DNA of 64,000 nucleotides from Deltaproteobacteria bacterium (GTDB lineage: Bacteria; Myxococcota_A; UBA9160; SZUA-336), in contig JAJDAK010000100.1 in the NCBI GenBank assembly GCA_029261895.1, positions 23,174 through 87,173 on the forward strand, in the 5' to 3' direction. Shown here piece by piece: positions 35,501-44,713 of this stretch. Position 1 is the stretch's first letter; each line of letters opens with the position of its first letter. Position numbers and translations under genes: made by a program. The notes under the pieces are model-generated. The model saw only the letters and a list, made by a program, of their open reading frames with translations, did no database searches and was not told where the DNA came from.

Positions 35501-36385
35501 ATGGGGGAACCAAGAAACGCATTACGCCTACTGAGGGCGTTTATCTGGGTTGTGAGACGACTACCCGCGTCATGGGCTCGCGCGTTGGGCGCCGGAATGG
35601 GCTACGTAGCGTTCTACACCTACAGGGTGCGACGACCGCTGGTCTTACGCAATTTGCGCGCGGCGTATGCGGGAGAGAAGTCCGAAGCCGATATCTGGAA
35701 GCTCGCGCGCGCAAACATGGTTCATATGGGGATCTCGATGATAGAGACCCTGCGAATTCAAAATCTGACCGCTGACCATGTGCATGGGCATGATCGAATC
35801 CATGGCATTGAAAACCTCAAGGGAGCGCTCGACAAAGGAAAGGGCGTCATCGCGATCAGCGGTCATCTCGGGAGCTTTGATCGGCTCTGTGTTGTGTGCG
35901 CTTTGCTCGGTTATGACGTGAGTGTTCTCGCGAAAGACATCAAAAAGGAATGGATGCAGCAGTTTTGGAGGGAGATGCACGGATCGAAGGGTGTGAAACT
36001 TCTGTCCACGAAGAAGGTGACCTTTCAGATCCTGCGAGCGCTCAAGCGCAACTCCATTGTAGGTATGGTGATCGATCAGCACATGCCTGGCGATATGGGC
36101 ATACCGGTCCAGTTCTTTGGCCGGCCCGCACGGACGATGAAAGGCGTGGCACTCTTGGCCGCACGAACTGGAGCTCCGGTGGTGCCGGTATATACGTATC
36201 GAGAAGGGGGAGTGCATCACTATGTAGTGGGTGAAGAGATTCCGTTGATCGAGACAGGCTCAACCGAAGAGAGCCTTCGCGTCAATACGCAACGCTACAC
36301 CGCGTGGCTCGAAGCACGGATTCGAGAACATCCTGAACAATGGTTTTGGGTGCACGACCGTTGGAAGGAAGCCGAGCAGCGTTAG
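35501..36385 (+). CDS. Lysophospholipid/lipid A acyltransferase (LpxL/HtrB family)
   Basis: 294 residues from ATG 35501; the frame is open further upstream but those residues are unlike the family, and the protein normally begins with this arginine-rich helix. The H-x4-D catalytic motif is SGHLGSFD (H122, D127), followed by MVIDQHMPGDMGIPVQFFG, the second family block. An N-terminal hydrophobic segment (about 12-45) anchors it to the inner membrane. Family members add secondary acyl chains to lipid A or acylate other lipids. Stop overlaps the convergent lipoprotein stop by 4 bases (TTAG). Confidence 0.9.
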   Translation: MGEPRNALRLLRAFIWVVRRLPASWARALGAGMGYVAFYTYRVRRPLVLRNLRAAYAGEKSEADIWKLARANMVHMGISMIETLRIQNLTADHVHGHDRIHGIENLKGALDKGKGVIAISGHLGSFDRLCVVCALLGYDVSVLAKDIKKEWMQQFWREMHGSKGVKLLSTKKVTFQILRALKRNSIVGMVIDQHMPGDMGIPVQFFGRPARTMKGVALLAARTGAPVVPVYTYREGGVHHYVVGEEIPLIETGSTEESLRVNTQRYTAWLEARIREHPEQWFWVHDRWKEAEQR

Positions 36386-36711
36386 CGGGGTTTCGGTCCG
36401 CTCCAGACGACGTCAGGCCCCAGTGCGTAGGGCTTACACTCCGCCTGTAATCCGCGCTCATCCACAGATTTCTGGCACGCCCCGAGTGCCTTGTCGTTGG
36501 CGCGACTGTCCGTGAGCTCAGCTTCCACCACACCGTAGGTCCAGTTCCCCTGGGCGTCGACTGCTACCGCCAGCGACCGTACGGGTTCCAATCGTTCATA
36601 GCGGTGCAAGACCTCGCCAAAGTTCTTCACTTCGACGTTCTTGAACTGCTGAGAAGGGCAGCCAGCCAAAGCCGCGGAACAAACTATCAGTAGTCCCCAT
36701 CGATTCATCAC
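36382..36711 (-). CDS. Small putative lipoprotein
   Basis: 109 residues. N-terminal MMNRWGLLIVCSAALAGC is a lipoprotein signal with lipobox ALAGC, so Cys18 would be lipidated. The mature part has no recognised domain; GNWTYGVVEAELTDSRANDKALGAC suggests a small alpha/beta fold with a disulfide to the later cysteine (cited partly at residues 55-79). Role unknown. It is divergent from the TPR-glycosyltransferase gene 24 bases away, so both promoters must overlap neighbouring coding sequence. Confidence 0.68.
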   Translation of the reverse strand: MMNRWGLLIVCSAALAGCPSQQFKNVEVKNFGEVLHRYERLEPVRSLAVAVDAQGNWTYGVVEAELTDSRANDKALGACQKSVDERGLQAECKPYALGPDVVWSGPKPR

Positions 36712-36735
36712 CTACTCCTCGCTAATCTGACTGAT

Positions 36736-38199
36736 ATGGTTCGCACAGAGCACAGTACCTCGGAAGCAGAATCCGTTCGCGCTGAGGCGCTTCATCAGCG
36801 AGCACAGGTGGAAGCCCATCAAGGGCGTTATGCAGCATCCATTGGCTTGTTTCAACAGGCAATTCGCTTGCGACCCTCCGCACCCGTGTATCACCTCAAT
36901 CTCAGTAATGTACTGCGTGTTAGTGGACGGGTCCAAGAAGCGTTGGCGAGTTGCAACGACGCACTACGGCTCGCGCCGCGGCGGGTAGATGTACATCTGG
37001 TTCGCGGTCAGGTTCTTGCTCAGATGGGTCGAATCGACGTCGCCTTGCAAGCATTCGAAACGGTGATTTCAATCCAGCCAGGTCATTTGGACGCTCACCT
37101 ACGCCGCGGCACCTGTTTGATGCTCTTGGGGCGGATGGATGAGGCGCTGATTGAATTTGATGCCGTGCTCCGAGTACAACCGAATCAACTCGAAGCGCTG
37201 ACGAATCAGGGTTGGACACTCGAGCAGGTCGGGCGTTTCGGCGCCGCACATCGCGCGTATTCAAATGCCGTACAAGCCGCACCCGAGCACCCGAGAACGC
37301 ATTGGAACCATGCGCTTTCACTATTGCTGCATGGCGACTTTTCGCGTGGCTGGGAAGAGTTCGAATGGCGTTGGCAAACCGACGATTATCCAGCGCCCCG
37401 ACGTCAATTCACGCAGCCCACTTGGGACGGCACAGAGCTCGAGGGGCGACGTATTCTGATCCATGTTGAACAGGGATTCGGGGATAGCATTCAGTTTGCA
37501 CGGTATCTACCGTCGGTCGCTGAACGGGGTGGCCGAGTGATCGTCGAGTGCAAAGCACCGTTGGTTCCTTTGTTAGAGCGGCTCGACTGTGTCGAGGAGG
37601 TGGCGACCTACGGTGAGGATTTGCCCGCATTCGATGTTCATCTGCCGATTCTGAGTTTACCTCGCGTATTTCGCACGACGCTTGAGAACATTCCCGCGGC
37701 GGTTCCATACTTTCCCGCCCCCCGCTCGAACGCTGATCGCAAGCGGGTGGGTCTGGTCTGGGCGGGACATCCGCGTCATCCGCGAGACCGCGAACGTTCG
37801 ATCGCGTTGGCGCAGCTTCGTTCGTTGGTCGCAATTCCTGGTATCGAATGGGTGAGTCTGCAGGTTGGGGAGCGTGCGCGAGATTTGAACGCGGTGCCAG
37901 GTTTTGATGCCGTGGAGAATCGTACGCACGAGCTGACGGATTTTGCGAAGACCGCAGACTGCGTCGGAGCGCTCGATCTTGTCATCAGCGTCGACACCGC
38001 GGTAGCGCATCTCGCTGCTGCGCTCGCCAAACCGACCTGGATCCTGCTGCCATTCAAACCGGATTGGCGCTGGATGCTCGATCGAGAGGATTCGCCGTGG
38101 TATCCGACGGCACGACTTTTCCGGCAGGCGACACCGGCAGATTGGGCTCCGGTCGTAGGGCGTGTCGCGGAAGCGCTACGCGCTTGGACTCAAGCGTGA
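36736..38199 (+). CDS. TPR protein with GT9-like glycosyltransferase domain
   Basis: 487 residues. Residues 10-210 are about six tetratricopeptide repeats (for example RYAASIGLFQQAIRLRP, then EALASCNDALRLAP, IDVALQAFETVISIQP). A linker with RGWEEFEWRW is typical of this family, and residues 235-480 form a GT9-like domain: HVEQGFGDSIQFARYLP, and the glycine/alanine-rich VISVDTAVAHLAAALAKPTW. Such proteins modify surface structures or flagellar and other proteins; target unknown. Its end overlaps the convergent GT2 gene by 24 bases. Confidence 0.88.
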   Translation: MVRTEHSTSEAESVRAEALHQRAQVEAHQGRYAASIGLFQQAIRLRPSAPVYHLNLSNVLRVSGRVQEALASCNDALRLAPRRVDVHLVRGQVLAQMGRIDVALQAFETVISIQPGHLDAHLRRGTCLMLLGRMDEALIEFDAVLRVQPNQLEALTNQGWTLEQVGRFGAAHRAYSNAVQAAPEHPRTHWNHALSLLLHGDFSRGWEEFEWRWQTDDYPAPRRQFTQPTWDGTELEGRRILIHVEQGFGDSIQFARYLPSVAERGGRVIVECKAPLVPLLERLDCVEEVATYGEDLPAFDVHLPILSLPRVFRTTLENIPAAVPYFPAPRSNADRKRVGLVWAGHPRHPRDRERSIALAQLRSLVAIPGIEWVSLQVGERARDLNAVPGFDAVENRTHELTDFAKTADCVGALDLVISVDTAVAHLAAALAKPTWILLPFKPDWRWMLDREDSPWYPTARLFRQATPADWAPVVGRVAEALRAWTQA

Positions 38200-38955
38200 G
38201 AGTTTCTGCTCTCGGGCTTCGAGAATCTGCTTGCGAATCCAATCCACGCTTTCCGGTCCGAGCATCTTTCCTTCGAACGCGAGTGAGCGATAGACGTCGC
38301 CGCTGAGCCACTTTCCACAGAAGTAAATCACGTCGTCGATTTTGATCAGCTCAAGCTTGGGGTCCTCGGATGGCTGGGATGCGCCGGTTTCGTGTAAACC
38401 GCGTGCTTCCGGCACGACCCAAACTTCCCAGCCGCGGCTACGCGCCGTGAAACTGTAGTCTGAGTCCGAACCAATCATTTTTAGATTGGGATCGAAAAAA
38501 CCGATTTCATGGATCATCTGCTTGCGAAGCAGCATGCAGGCACCGTTCGCCCAGTAGGTCTGCATCGGTTCGCTGAACTGATCGATCGTACCCTCAACAT
38601 GTACGCCGCCCGGAAATGCTTCCTTTGCCCCAGCATAGATTACCTGCTGCGGATTGCTCGCAAGTAGTTGTAGCGGTGTTGCGATCCCGCAACGCGGGTG
38701 TTCATCCATGAACTCAACCAACTTCTCCACGGCGTCCTTGGCAAGGTACATGTCCTGATTAATGATGAGCATGTATTCGCAGGGCTCGTTCAAGAAACGA
38801 AGCAGGCCCTCGTTTATTGCGGCGGTGAAGTAGACGTTGTCATCCGAGTTGTCACGGATGAAGAGTTCGACCTTCGAAGTTTGCCGCTCCAGATTCTGGA
38901 TGCATAATCGAAGTTGCTCGTGGTTCTTATAGAAAGGAATAATGGCTGGAATCAT
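38176..38955 (-). CDS. Glycosyltransferase family 2 (rhamnosyltransferase-like)
   Basis: 259 residues. IIPFYKNHEQLRLCIQNLERQ opens a GT-A fold (residues 5-25), RDNSDDN follows, and the DxD-equivalent is INQDMYL; YWANGACMLLRKQM and EIGFFDPNLKMIGSDSDYS are the acceptor-side blocks typical of dTDP-rhamnosyl- and similar GT2 enzymes. No membrane segment. It lies between two other glycosyltransferases, though on the opposite strand. The 150 bases to the next gene rightward hold a divergent promoter region without clear boxes. Confidence 0.88.
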   Translation of the reverse strand: MIPAIIPFYKNHEQLRLCIQNLERQTSKVELFIRDNSDDNVYFTAAINEGLLRFLNEPCEYMLIINQDMYLAKDAVEKLVEFMDEHPRCGIATPLQLLASNPQQVIYAGAKEAFPGGVHVEGTIDQFSEPMQTYWANGACMLLRKQMIHEIGFFDPNLKMIGSDSDYSFTARSRGWEVWVVPEARGLHETGASQPSEDPKLELIKIDDVIYFCGKWLSGDVYRSLAFEGKMLGPESVDWIRKQILEAREQKLSRLSPSA

Positions 38956-39105
38956 GCAAAGATAGTCGGGATTCGATTTCCCGTGTGCCAGCGAGCGCGT
39001 CGCGGATCAGCATGTTTGTCACTTGAAGTGGATGCTTGAGTACAGCTGTCACGGGTGGATTCCGTTCGCCGCGATCCACCCGACGGAACAAGCTATGTTC
39101 TTCGA

Positions 39106-39789
39106 ATGGCCATGTTTTCGGCTTTCACGATTGTTCGCAATGAAGCGATTTTGATTGCGAAACATCTCATCGCATTGGCGGCTCAAACCCGTGATGTTGT
39201 ATGTGTCGTTCAACCATCGACGGATGCTACGTTGCTTTTCGCACGCGATGTGGCGATGCAGCTTGCGGATTTCGGCTGTGATATTCGCGTTATGCCTCAC
39301 GAGCCTGAAACGCTCGGCAAAGAATACTCTCTTGCATTCGCATTGGAACAGTGCCGAAACGCTTGGTGTTTCAATTTGGATGCAGATGAAACCTATGTAG
39401 GGGCTCCGATCTCACGCTTAATCGATAAACTTCCGGGAGGTGCTGCTGCTGTTAGCATTCCGCATTGGCATGCGGTGGCTGAAACCGAAAGCGAATATTT
39501 TAAAGTAGAACCCTTTGTGCCGCGGCTGCGCCTGGTTAATAAAACCCGGCTGCCCAAGCTCGAATTTGCGTTGCATCAGGGTCTGGATCAGCTGCTTCAT
39601 CTACCGGAGGTTGCGCACTTGGATCGCTCGGCGGCACGGATCCTCGAGTACAAGACTCCGTCACAGCACTATGCCGATCAGCTCTTCTATGAATCGCAGG
39701 GATGCCAGATCAACGAAGCGGATCGATGTCGCGAGCGTATGTCATCCGGAGAATTGAACGCCGGTCAATCCACATTCAAGTCGAGTTAA
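39106..39789 (+). CDS. Glycosyltransferase-like protein (GT2-type)
   Basis: 227 residues from ATG 39106 (an in-frame start at 39055 adds unlike residues; ATG 39112 is also possible). FSAFTIVRNEAILIAKHLIAL and the DxD-type FNLDADETYVG resemble GT2 proteins, but the overall length is short and the C-terminal acceptor region is reduced. The sequence looks less GC-biased than its neighbours. Donor and acceptor cannot be told. It could be a divergent transferase that acts with the neighbouring GT2 and TPR-GT9 enzymes. Confidence 0.7.
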   Translation: MAMFSAFTIVRNEAILIAKHLIALAAQTRDVVCVVQPSTDATLLFARDVAMQLADFGCDIRVMPHEPETLGKEYSLAFALEQCRNAWCFNLDADETYVGAPISRLIDKLPGGAAAVSIPHWHAVAETESEYFKVEPFVPRLRLVNKTRLPKLEFALHQGLDQLLHLPEVAHLDRSAARILEYKTPSQHYADQLFYESQGCQINEADRCRERMSSGELNAGQSTFKSS

Positions 39790-39850
39790 CCGACCCTCAC
39801 CGATTTCAGACTCACCGTGCGATACTGTCACCACAGGAGGCATGGCGAAG

Positions 39851-40966
39851 ATGAAATTCGCGCTCTTCTACGAGATCCCCGTTCCGCGCCCTTGGACACC
39901 GAAGTCTGAATTCGAAGCGTTTCAAAACACGCTCGAACAGGCGGTCTACGCGGACAAATTCGGATTTGATTCAGTTTGGACGGTGGAGCATCACTTTTTG
40001 GAAGAGTATTCGCATTGCTCCAATCCAGAGGTGCTCTATGGCGCGATTGCCGCACGCACCGAACGTATTCGAATTGGCTACGGCGTTCGTCTCGGGCCGA
40101 AACCGTACAACCATCCCGTGCGGTCTGCTGAATCCGCAGCGGTATTGGATTTGATTTCGGGCGGGCGTGTTGAATTTGGTACCGGACGCTCCGCAACGCG
40201 CATAGAGATGGAAGGATTTGGTGTGGCTCCCAATCAAACCCGCGAAATGTGGCGAGAAGCTGTCGGACATATCGTGGACTGCTGGACCCATGAGTACACG
40301 GAGTTTACCGGGAAGCATTGGCAGATGCCCCGTCGCCGTGTGCAACCCAAACCGTTTCAGGAACCGCACCCACCGATCTGGGGTGCGACCGGTAGTCCCG
40401 ATGGTCATCGCATGATGGGCGAACTCGGTTTGGGCTTACTCTCGTTTAGCGTGGGTACACCACCAGAAGAATTGAAAGAACGCATCGATCTCTACCGAGC
40501 GGGTATCGCGAATTGCACCAAACCGATCGGACGCTATGTCCATGATCGTGCGGCATGCTTCACGATGGTCAATTGTGCGCCGACGAAGCAGGAGAGCTAT
40601 GACGTATCCCGTGAATCCTTTGCCTGGTACGCCAAGACGTCGGCTGAGTTGGTCTCTTCGGTTCCGCTTTGGCTTGAAGAAATCAAGGCCCAGAACGACG
40701 GCACGTACGACTACTTGCAGGTTGCGCGCGAAGCCGTAGAGCAGCGTCTGCATGAGCTCGCAAATCTGGAGAACCTTTTGGCAATGAATGCCGTGATCGC
40801 CGGAGATCCAGATGAAGTGATCGAACGTTGCAAGGCTTACGAAGCGACGGGTGCCGATCTTTTGTTCTGCCTGGTCAATCCCTACAAGATTCCGCATGAC
40901 AAGGTGATGCAGACAATTGAACTCTTAGGTAAGTACGTGATTCCTGAATTTGAGGCTAACGCATGA
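39851..40966 (+). CDS. LLM-class flavin-dependent oxidoreductase (luciferase-like)
   Basis: 371 residues. AGGAGG (39835-39840) is only one base from the ATG at 39842 but ten from the ATG at 39851, so translation most likely starts MKFALFYEIPVPRPW. The fold is the luciferase-type TIM barrel: FGFDSVWTVEHHF, RIRIGYGVRLGP, AVLDLISGGRVEFGTGRS and PPIWGATGSPDGHRMMGELG. Such enzymes use reduced FMN or F420 to oxidise organics. It overlaps the SDR gene by 4 bases (ATGA) and is followed by an acyl-CoA dehydrogenase, suggesting a catabolic operon. Confidence 0.92.
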   Translation: MKFALFYEIPVPRPWTPKSEFEAFQNTLEQAVYADKFGFDSVWTVEHHFLEEYSHCSNPEVLYGAIAARTERIRIGYGVRLGPKPYNHPVRSAESAAVLDLISGGRVEFGTGRSATRIEMEGFGVAPNQTREMWREAVGHIVDCWTHEYTEFTGKHWQMPRRRVQPKPFQEPHPPIWGATGSPDGHRMMGELGLGLLSFSVGTPPEELKERIDLYRAGIANCTKPIGRYVHDRAACFTMVNCAPTKQESYDVSRESFAWYAKTSAELVSSVPLWLEEIKAQNDGTYDYLQVAREAVEQRLHELANLENLLAMNAVIAGDPDEVIERCKAYEATGADLLFCLVNPYKIPHDKVMQTIELLGKYVIPEFEANA

Positions 40967-41775
40967 CTGAGATACGCGATCGAGGTGCCGTGGTTACGGG
41001 TGGCGCGAGCGGTATCGGCGCTGGGATTGCACTCGCGCTTGCGGAACACGGTATGCGCGTACTCATCGCAGACATTGAGCCAGATGCTGCAGAAGCTCGG
41101 GCGGACGAGCTACGCAAACAGGGATTTGATGCGCTTGCGACGCAGGTCGATGTTGCTGATCCGGCGTCGGTAGACGCGCTCGCCTCGTACAGCTTTGAGT
41201 TGCTTGGTGATGTCGCGGTGCTTTGCAACAACGCGGGTGTTTACCAGGGCGGACCTCTCTGGAAAATGACACCTGCCGATTGGGAATGGTTGACTGGTGT
41301 CAATCTCAACGGGGTGACGCATGGCATTCGAAGTTTCGTCCCGCGTTTGATTGCACAGGATCGACCTGCGCGAGTCTTGAACACCGCTTCGCTAGGCGGC
41401 TGGATCACGGGCCCGGAGCTCGGTATGTACAGCGCGACCAAGTACGCGGTGGTTGGAATCAGTGAAGCGCTCGCGCAGGATCTGGCAGAGACACAAGTGG
41501 GTGTATCGGTGCTCTGTCCGGGTTGGGTGGATACGCGACTGGGTGAATCCGAGCGGAATCGACCCACGGAGCTGGGAAAGTCAGCGCCACGAACCGACCC
41601 ACTCATGGCCATATTGAGTACCGGGATGTCGCCTGCTGAGGTCGGTCGGCACGCAGTCCGCGGCATTCTCGAAGATGCGCCATACGTCTTTACTCAGGGA
41701 GAGTTCTCGCCGTTGCTCGAGCAGCGTTTTCAGCGAGCGCTCGAAGCCATGAAACACGCGGACGACCCACTCTGA
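40963..41775 (+). CDS. Short-chain dehydrogenase/reductase
   Basis: 270 residues. Classical SDR: nucleotide loop TGGASGIGAG (residues 12-21), NNAG in LCNNAGVYQ, catalytic tyrosine/lysine in YSATKYAVVG near residues 155-164 and the serine in NTASLGG. D41 in IADIEPDA after the second strand points to NAD rather than NADP. Substrate not known; oxidation or reduction of a hydroxyl/keto group in the same pathway as the LLM enzyme upstream (ATGA overlap) and the acyl-CoA dehydrogenase downstream is likely. Confidence 0.93.
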   Translation: MTEIRDRGAVVTGGASGIGAGIALALAEHGMRVLIADIEPDAAEARADELRKQGFDALATQVDVADPASVDALASYSFELLGDVAVLCNNAGVYQGGPLWKMTPADWEWLTGVNLNGVTHGIRSFVPRLIAQDRPARVLNTASLGGWITGPELGMYSATKYAVVGISEALAQDLAETQVGVSVLCPGWVDTRLGESERNRPTELGKSAPRTDPLMAILSTGMSPAEVGRHAVRGILEDAPYVFTQGEFSPLLEQRFQRALEAMKHADDPL

Positions 41776-41804
41776 TAAAATGCGCTCCGGCGAAGGAGCG
41801 TACG

Positions 41805-43031
41805 ATGGCTATCGATTTTAGTTTTCCTGAAGAAATTCAAATACTTATCAAGGAAGTCCGCGAGTTCTGCGACAAGGTCGTGCGCCCCGCGGAACAGCGG
41901 ATCGACGAAAATGAGGGAAATCGCAAGATTCTCGTCGAGCAGGTCATTCGCATGCGCAAGGCTGCGAAGGAAGCCGGACTCTGGCTGCCCCATATGCCCG
42001 AAGAGTTCGGTGGCATGGGGCTTGGGCATGTCGCGATGGCTGCGGTTTCCTCCGAAGCCGGGAAGACGCGCTTTGGTCCGTACGCTCTAAACGCGCAGGC
42101 GCCGGACGAAGGCAATATGCACACGCTCTTGCATTGGGCCACGCCCGAGCAAAAGGAAAAATATCTACGGCCGCTCTGTGACGGACTCACCCGTTCGTGC
42201 TTCGCCATGACTGAGCCCGATGTTGCGGGTTCCGATCCCACACTGATTCAAACCCATGCGGTTCGTGACGGCGACGATTGGGTCATCAACGGGCGCAAGT
42301 GGTTTATTTCAGGAGCCAACGGTGCGCGATTCGCGATTCTGATTGCGCATACCGAAGATGATCCTGAAGTCCCGCAAGCTTCAAACTCCGCGTTTATCGT
42401 GGATATTCCATCCGAAGGTTGGGAAATCGTACGCGACATATCGACAATGAGCGGCAGTCACAATCATTGCGAAATTAAAATCACCGACCTTCGCGTGTCG
42501 AACGCAAACATCTTGGGTGGTCCTGGGCAAGGTCATTTGCTCGGTCAAGCGCGTCTGGGACCCGCAAGGCTGGCACACTGCATGCGCTGGATTGGCCAGG
42601 CAGAGAACGCACTCAATATGATGATTGACCGTGCGATGAAGCGTTATGCGCATGGCTCCTTGCTCGCCGAGAAGCAGGGTATTCAATGGATGATCGCCGA
42701 TAGCACCATGGAGCTTTATCAATGCAAGCTCATGGTCTTGCATGCGGCGTACAAGATCGATCGGGGCGAAGACTTCAAGTCGGAGGTTTCGATGGCGAAG
42801 CACTTTGTTGCGAATTCACTCAATCGCATTATCGATCGTGCAATCCAGGTCCATGGTGCACTCGGATATTCAGAGGATACGCCGCTCGCGATGATGGCTA
42901 AGCAAGCACGCTGGGCGCGCTTCGCGGATGGCGCAGACGAAGTCCATCAGTGGCGAATTGCAGCGCGCGCGATTGAAGCGTTCAGTAAGACGGGCGGTGT
43001 TTCTGCGGCAGCCGGGGATTTGCCACTCTAA
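41805..43031 (+). CDS. Acyl-CoA dehydrogenase family protein
   Basis: 408 residues. Three-part ACAD layout: helical N-domain, FAD-binding middle beta domain with CFAMTEPDVAGSDPTLIQT and GRKWFISGANGARFAI, and C-terminal helices with RLGPARLAHCMRWIGQA and IQVHGALGYSEDTPLAMMA. That C-terminal signature is of the ACAD10/11-like and FadE-type bacterial branch. It oxidises acyl-CoA to the 2-enoyl-CoA, passing electrons to ETF. A GGCGAAGGAG ribosome site precedes the ATG. Third gene of the LLM-SDR-ACAD operon; chain length unknown. Confidence 0.94.
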   Translation: MAIDFSFPEEIQILIKEVREFCDKVVRPAEQRIDENEGNRKILVEQVIRMRKAAKEAGLWLPHMPEEFGGMGLGHVAMAAVSSEAGKTRFGPYALNAQAPDEGNMHTLLHWATPEQKEKYLRPLCDGLTRSCFAMTEPDVAGSDPTLIQTHAVRDGDDWVINGRKWFISGANGARFAILIAHTEDDPEVPQASNSAFIVDIPSEGWEIVRDISTMSGSHNHCEIKITDLRVSNANILGGPGQGHLLGQARLGPARLAHCMRWIGQAENALNMMIDRAMKRYAHGSLLAEKQGIQWMIADSTMELYQCKLMVLHAAYKIDRGEDFKSEVSMAKHFVANSLNRIIDRAIQVHGALGYSEDTPLAMMAKQARWARFADGADEVHQWRIAARAIEAFSKTGGVSAAAGDLPL

Positions 43032-43039
43032 CCCTACCG

Positions 43040-43085
43040 CAGCCACTGCCGGTGCCATCCGGGAGCAACGGCTACCTGTGGCTGT
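43040..43085. other. Intergenic hairpin between acyl-CoA dehydrogenase and formate dehydrogenase genes
   Basis: The 134-base gap contains a hairpin with 7-bp arms CAGCCAC (43040-43046) and GTGGCTG (43078-43084), and an alternative pairing CTGCC/GGCAG. No T tract follows. It may end transcription of the catabolic operon, or act as a leader structure for the formate dehydrogenase genes. A GG-N10-GC element at about 43137-43150 looks like a poor sigma-54 site but is too close to the start codon. Confidence 0.25.
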
Positions 43086-43165
43086 GGCAGACTGCCTCAT
43101 CGAATTCGTCTGACGTCTGAACAGCGCACGCCACCTGGGACCGCCGATTGCAGTAGACTCGTCGC

Positions 43166-44713
43166 ATGCGTCCATTATGGAACTATCGCCGAACTCACTC
43201 GGTCATTCCGGATACCGTCAAACGAGGATCCGGATCCTATTTCTCAAACTATGATGCCGGGGACAACGAGGCCAGAGTTTGCATCGGGACTTCGTGTCAT
43301 CTCGCCGGCGCGCAAGATACGCGTCCGCGGTTACCGGCGCATTTGCCCCAGCGGAACGCGTATTGTCTCGGCTATTGTTATCGCTCACGCGCGATACTGA
43401 CCGCCGGCTCGCCTCCCGTGATCCAAACTTTTTCGGATTTCGGTCAATGTACAGATCCTGATTCGGATCCTGCGATTCGTGCGCACGCGGCAGAGGCTAT
43501 CGTCACGCGCCGGATCGCGCGTGGTGATTTTTCGGGACTGACTGAGGCGCGTGCGGATGGTGTATACGGTGCGTTGGCGCGAGTACTTGGCGAAGCACCA
43601 GATCGTGTTCTCAGTGAGATGGAAGCTTCAGGCGAGCGAGGTCGGGGTGGCGCCGGCTTTCCGACGGGTCAGAAATGGCGTGCATGCGCGACTGCCAAGA
43701 GCGGGAAAAAATACGTCGTCGCCAATGGCGATGAAGGAGATCCTGGATCGTTCATCGATCGTGTCCTAATCGAGCGCGATCCCCACACGATACTTGAGGG
43801 TCTATTGATTTGTGGCTACGCGATCGGAGCCCAGCACGGATTGGTCTACATTCGCGCCGAGTACCCGGATGCTCAACAACGTATGTCACGTGCCATCGAA
43901 GAAGCGCGTGCGGCTGGTGTCGTCGGCCAATCGGTTCTCGGCTCGGGCTTTTCATTTGATCTGCAAATGGTCTCCGGCAAGGGAAGCTATGTATGTGGCG
44001 AGGAGACCGCATTGCTAAACGCGCTCGAGGGGCTGCGCGGCGAGGTCCGGGTGCGACCCCCGTACCCGACGGAGGAGGGCTTGTTCGGTCACCCTACGCT
44101 GATCCAAAACGTCGAGACCTTGGTTAATGTTCCGTGGATCATCGGCCATGGGGCGAACGCATACGCGGAACTCGGGACGCGTACCTCAAATGGCACCAAG
44201 GCGATTTGCCTCAACCATGGGTTTGCTCGACCAGGAATCGTAGAAGTCGAATTCGGAACTTCTCTACGCGAAGTGATTGAAGGGATTGGCGGGGGCGGTC
44301 GCGATGCCACAAATCTCGAAGCGGTAATGCTTGGAGGCCCGATGGGGAGTCTGCTGCTGCCTGCCGAATGGGATGTGCCGATCTGCTTCGATGCGATGGC
44401 TGCGCAAGGTATTCGTCTCGGTCATGGTGGCCTGGTTGCGCTTCCGGTTGGCACGGACTTTCACGCACTCCTGGTCCACATGCTTCGATTTATGGTGGAT
44501 GAATCCTGCGGCAAGTGCGTTCCGTGTCGGCTCGGTCCAACTGCGGCACTGAAACTCATTGAATCCGATGGAGTGACCGACCGACTTCGGGTCGATCGTA
44601 TCCTCGAGCTGATGGAAGCCGGTAGCCTTTGCGCGTTTGGGCAACTGATGCCAGATCCCATGCAAAAAATGCTTCGCTGCTTTGGCGATCGAATTTTTGA
44701 GGACGAGGCTTGA
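43166..44713 (+). CDS. NAD-dependent formate dehydrogenase beta subunit (NuoF/FdsB-like)
   Basis: 515 residues. The N-terminal 95 residues hold CIGTSC (C39, C44) and CLGYC (C67, C71), the cysteine pattern of a shortened NuoE-like 2Fe-2S domain. The NuoF core follows: FMN loop GRGGAGFPTG (159-168), NADH loop GSYVCGEETALLNALEG, and 4Fe-4S cysteines in ESCGKCVPCR near 450, then a fourth cysteine in SLCAFGQLMP. It passes formate electrons from the alpha subunit to NAD+. Stop TGA and the next gene's TTG overlap by 4 bases. The start at 43166 has no clear Shine-Dalgarno. Confidence 0.93.
   Translation: MRPLWNYRRTHSVIPDTVKRGSGSYFSNYDAGDNEARVCIGTSCHLAGAQDTRPRLPAHLPQRNAYCLGYCYRSRAILTAGSPPVIQTFSDFGQCTDPDSDPAIRAHAAEAIVTRRIARGDFSGLTEARADGVYGALARVLGEAPDRVLSEMEASGERGRGGAGFPTGQKWRACATAKSGKKYVVANGDEGDPGSFIDRVLIERDPHTILEGLLICGYAIGAQHGLVYIRAEYPDAQQRMSRAIEEARAAGVVGQSVLGSGFSFDLQMVSGKGSYVCGEETALLNALEGLRGEVRVRPPYPTEEGLFGHPTLIQNVETLVNVPWIIGHGANAYAELGTRTSNGTKAICLNHGFARPGIVEVEFGTSLREVIEGIGGGGRDATNLEAVMLGGPMGSLLLPAEWDVPICFDAMAAQGIRLGHGGLVALPVGTDFHALLVHMLRFMVDESCGKCVPCRLGPTAALKLIESDGVTDRLRVDRILELMEAGSLCAFGQLMPDPMQKMLRCFGDRIFEDEA

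Noticed and set aside
43137..43150. Sigma-54 promoter for formate dehydrogenase
   Set aside because: GG-N10-GC is present but the -24 box is poor and the predicted start is only about five bases from the ATG.
43032..43165. Riboswitch-like leader before formate dehydrogenase
   Set aside because: Only one simple hairpin with an alternative pairing is seen; no known riboswitch core, and no clear expression platform.
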